This document shows, piece by piece, positions 15,666 to 17,426 of a stretch of DNA of 17,426 nucleotides. Origin of the DNA: Deltaproteobacteria bacterium (GTDB lineage Bacteria; Myxococcota_A; UBA9160; UBA4427); NCBI GenBank assembly GCA_011051925.1, contig DRKE01000164.1, positions 1 to 17,426 on the forward strand, written 5' to 3'. Within the stretch, counting starts at the first letter, position 1. Each line of letters begins with the position of its first letter. A program made the position numbers and the translations under genes. A model generated the notes under the pieces. It was not told the DNA's origin and did no database searches. It worked only from the letters and a program-made list of their open reading frames with translations.

Positions 15666-17426
15666 ATGCGATCGAAGGGTGTGACGGCAGAGCGGGTTTC
15701 TCCTTCCTCCCGCTGCCCGTCCTTCTCCGAGCGGCCCGGCTCCGGTCGTCTCTCGCTGCCGGCCTCGTGGTGGCTCTGGGTCTGGCTGATCGTCCTCGTC
15801 GCTGGTGGAAACGCGCTCGCTGCCGACAGGGCGGAGGAGCAGCCGACTGCCGGATCGGGATCCGGGTCCGGGGACGCGGTCCACGCGACCGATCGCAGCG
15901 ACACGACAGGTGGATCGCCCGAGGCCGAGGTCCTGGTCGTCTATGGCCGTGGCGAACCGCAGCTCGCCCATGCCCGATCGGGCTCGGAGGGTCGCATCTC
16001 GGGTGCGGATCTCGAGTTGCGACCCATCGCACGAGTGGGTGAATTGCTGGAGACCGTGCCGGGCATGATCGCCACCCAGCATTCGGGCCCGGGCAAGGCC
16101 ACGCAGCTCTTTCTGCGGGGTTTCAATCTCGACCACGGGACCGACTTCGCGGCCTTCTACGACGGCGTTCCCGTCAATTTCCGCACTCATGGGCACGGGC
16201 AGGGATATCTCGATCTGAACTTCGTGATTCCCGAACTCGTCGAGTCGATCGACTATCGAAAGGGTCCCTACCGCGCCGACGTCGGGGATTTCGGCTCGGC
16301 GGGTGCCGCGTTCTTCCGGACGCGCGACCGCCTTCCAGACTCGTTGGCCACACTGACGGTCGGTCAGGACGGTTACGTCCGAGGGCTGGCCGCAACGAAT
16401 GTCGAGACGGGCTCGACCGATTGGATCGTCGCGCTCGAGGCGAAGACCTACGACGATCCCTACCGACTCGATGCGAACCTGCTGCATCTGAACGGTCTGG
16501 CCAAGCTGACACGACCCGCAGGCCCGGGCACGCTCCGTGCCTCGGTGCTCGGCTACCACGCCACCTGGAACTCGACCGACCAGATTCCCCGGCGCGCGAT
16601 CGGCAACCCCGATCCCGCTCTGCGCGTCTCCCGTCTCGGCTTCATCGATCCGGACCTCGGCGGAGAAACGACGCGTGTCGGCCTGACGCTCGACTGGCAG
16701 GAAGAGTCCGATCACCCGATTTCGCTCGCGACCTATTTCCTGTACTACCGCTTCAGGCTGTTCTCGGATTTCACCTACTTCCGGGACAATCCGCCACCCC
16801 TGGGAGACGAGTTCGAACAGACGGATCGTCGCTTCGTATGGGGGGCCAGGGGCCGGAAGGACTGGGCGCCCGAGCTCTTCGGATCCCCCGTCACCATCGA
16901 CGCCGGTTTCGACACGCGAATCGACGTCGTGACCGATCTCGGGCTCTTTCGGACTTCGAATCGGCATCGCTTCGCGACGGTCCGGCGCGACGACGTCGTG
17001 GAGGGGTCCGGAAGTCTCTTTGCGGAGTTCGAATGGTCCCCGTTCGAATGGATGACGTGGCAGGCGGGTCTTCGCGGTGATCTTCTCGTCTTCGATGTCG
17101 ACACCGGAGCGGGGCTCGGCGCGTCGAGCAATTCCGGGACGGACGTCGACGGTCTGGTGAGCCCGAAGCTCGCGCTGATCCTTCGGCCGACCGACACGGT
17201 CGAGATCTACGTCGACGGTGGCGGCGGATTCCATTCGAACGACGCGCGCGGTGTGACGATTCGGATCGATCCGACGACGGGCCTGATGACCCGTCGGGTC
17301 GACCCGATCGCGCGTCAATGGGGCAGCGAGGTCGGGTTGCGCTGGCAGCCGAACGAGCGTCTCCACCTGACGGGCGTCCTCTGGTTCCTCGATTCCGAGT
17401 CGGAACTGGTCTTTGCCGGTGATTCC
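15666..17426 (+). CDS. TonB-dependent outer-membrane receptor, 3' truncated by the window end
   Basis: 587 codons with no stop before the window edge; family members usually have 650-850 residues. ATG 15666 gives a long basic leader and then a signal-peptide core (W-L-W-V-W-L-I-V-L-V-A-G-G-N-A-L-A-A), so the protein goes to the outer membrane. A Gly/Ser/Asp linker precedes a TonB-box-like E-V-L-V-V-Y-G-R. The plug domain follows (about 110-215): V-G-E-L-L-E-T-V-P-G-M, L-F-L-R-G-F-N-L-D-H-G-T-D-F, Y-D-G-V-P-V-N, and R-K-G-P-Y with G-S-A-G-A-A. Then comes a beta-barrel with alternating aromatic strands. It takes up a ligand with TonB energy; siderophore, cobalamin or another compound cannot be chosen from sequence. 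A long antisense open frame covers it and is only its shadow. No clear ribosome site. Confidence 0.92.
   Translation, partial: MRSKGVTAERVSPSSRCPSFSERPGSGRLSLPASWWLWVWLIVLVAGGNALAADRAEEQPTAGSGSGSGDAVHATDRSDTTGGSPEAEVLVVYGRGEPQLAHARSGSEGRISGADLELRPIARVGELLETVPGMIATQHSGPGKATQLFLRGFNLDHGTDFAAFYDGVPVNFRTHGHGQGYLDLNFVIPELVESIDYRKGPYRADVGDFGSAGAAFFRTRDRLPDSLATLTVGQDGYVRGLAATNVETGSTDWIVALEAKTYDDPYRLDANLLHLNGLAKLTRPAGPGTLRASVLGYHATWNSTDQIPRRAIGNPDPALRVSRLGFIDPDLGGETTRVGLTLDWQEESDHPISLATYFLYYRFRLFSDFTYFRDNPPPLGDEFEQTDRRFVWGARGRKDWAPELFGSPVTIDAGFDTRIDVVTDLGLFRTSNRHRFATVRRDDVVEGSGSLFAEFEWSPFEWMTWQAGLRGDLLVFDVDTGAGLGASSNSGTDVDGLVSPKLALILRPTDTVEIYVDGGGGFHSNDARGVTIRIDPTTGLMTRRVDPIARQWGSEVGLRWQPNERLHLTGVLWFLDSESELVFAGDS

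Noticed and set aside
15519..17366. Long minus-strand open frame of 615 codons
   Set aside because: It lies antisense to the TonB-dependent receptor and has no family motifs; long antisense frames are expected in very GC-rich genes.

Overview
The window is a stretch of very GC-rich bacterial chromosome (GC-ending codons dominate every gene). It has Gram-negative envelope genes (a TonB-dependent receptor, lnt, exported diheme cytochrome c) and aerobic genes (heme o synthase, Rieske oxygenase). Together with an apparent selenoprotein, this suggests an environmental proteobacterium of the old 'Deltaproteobacteria' (Myxococcota- or Binatota-like); the lineage is inferred, not demonstrated. No tRNA, rRNA, CRISPR array, transposase, integrase or phage gene was seen. 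It looks like ordinary chromosome, not an island.

Layout. Bases 1-136 are the 3' end of a small HTH-like regulator, followed by a perfect 13-bp GC hairpin. ptsP (EI-Ntr of the nitrogen PTS) follows and seems to use a rare ATT start; a Rieske-type ring-hydroxylating oxygenase lies closely downstream. A lysophospholipid-acyltransferase-like gene (minus strand) converges on the oxygenase gene and diverges from ctaB (heme o synthase). A roughly 600-bp non-coding stretch, with a palindrome and a 12-bp tandem repeat, leads into a secreted diheme cytochrome c. A TetR regulator (minus) is divergent from a membrane-anchored protein of unknown function. Next come a secreted Notum/pectinacetylesterase-like hydrolase, a secreted ankyrin-repeat protein and lnt (apolipoprotein N-acyltransferase). 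An epoxide hydrolase (minus) is divergent from a thioredoxin-fold redoxin, and the window ends inside a TonB-dependent receptor.

The most notable item is the redoxin at 14485-15549. Its reading frame is interrupted only by one TGA, exactly where the catalytic cysteine of a W-C-G-C redoxin motif should be (A-S-W-[TGA]-G-C-R). A hairpin starting about 10 nt downstream has its loop 20 nt after the TGA and a G-T in the loop, as expected of a bacterial SECIS. It is best read as one 354-residue selenoprotein that standard gene callers would split into two false genes.

Functional links are loose. Heme o synthase and the cytochrome c fit aerobic respiration. lnt, the acyltransferase and the TonB receptor serve the envelope. 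The oxygenase, epoxide hydrolase and TetR fit turnover of hydrophobic or aromatic compounds. No single multi-gene system is evident.
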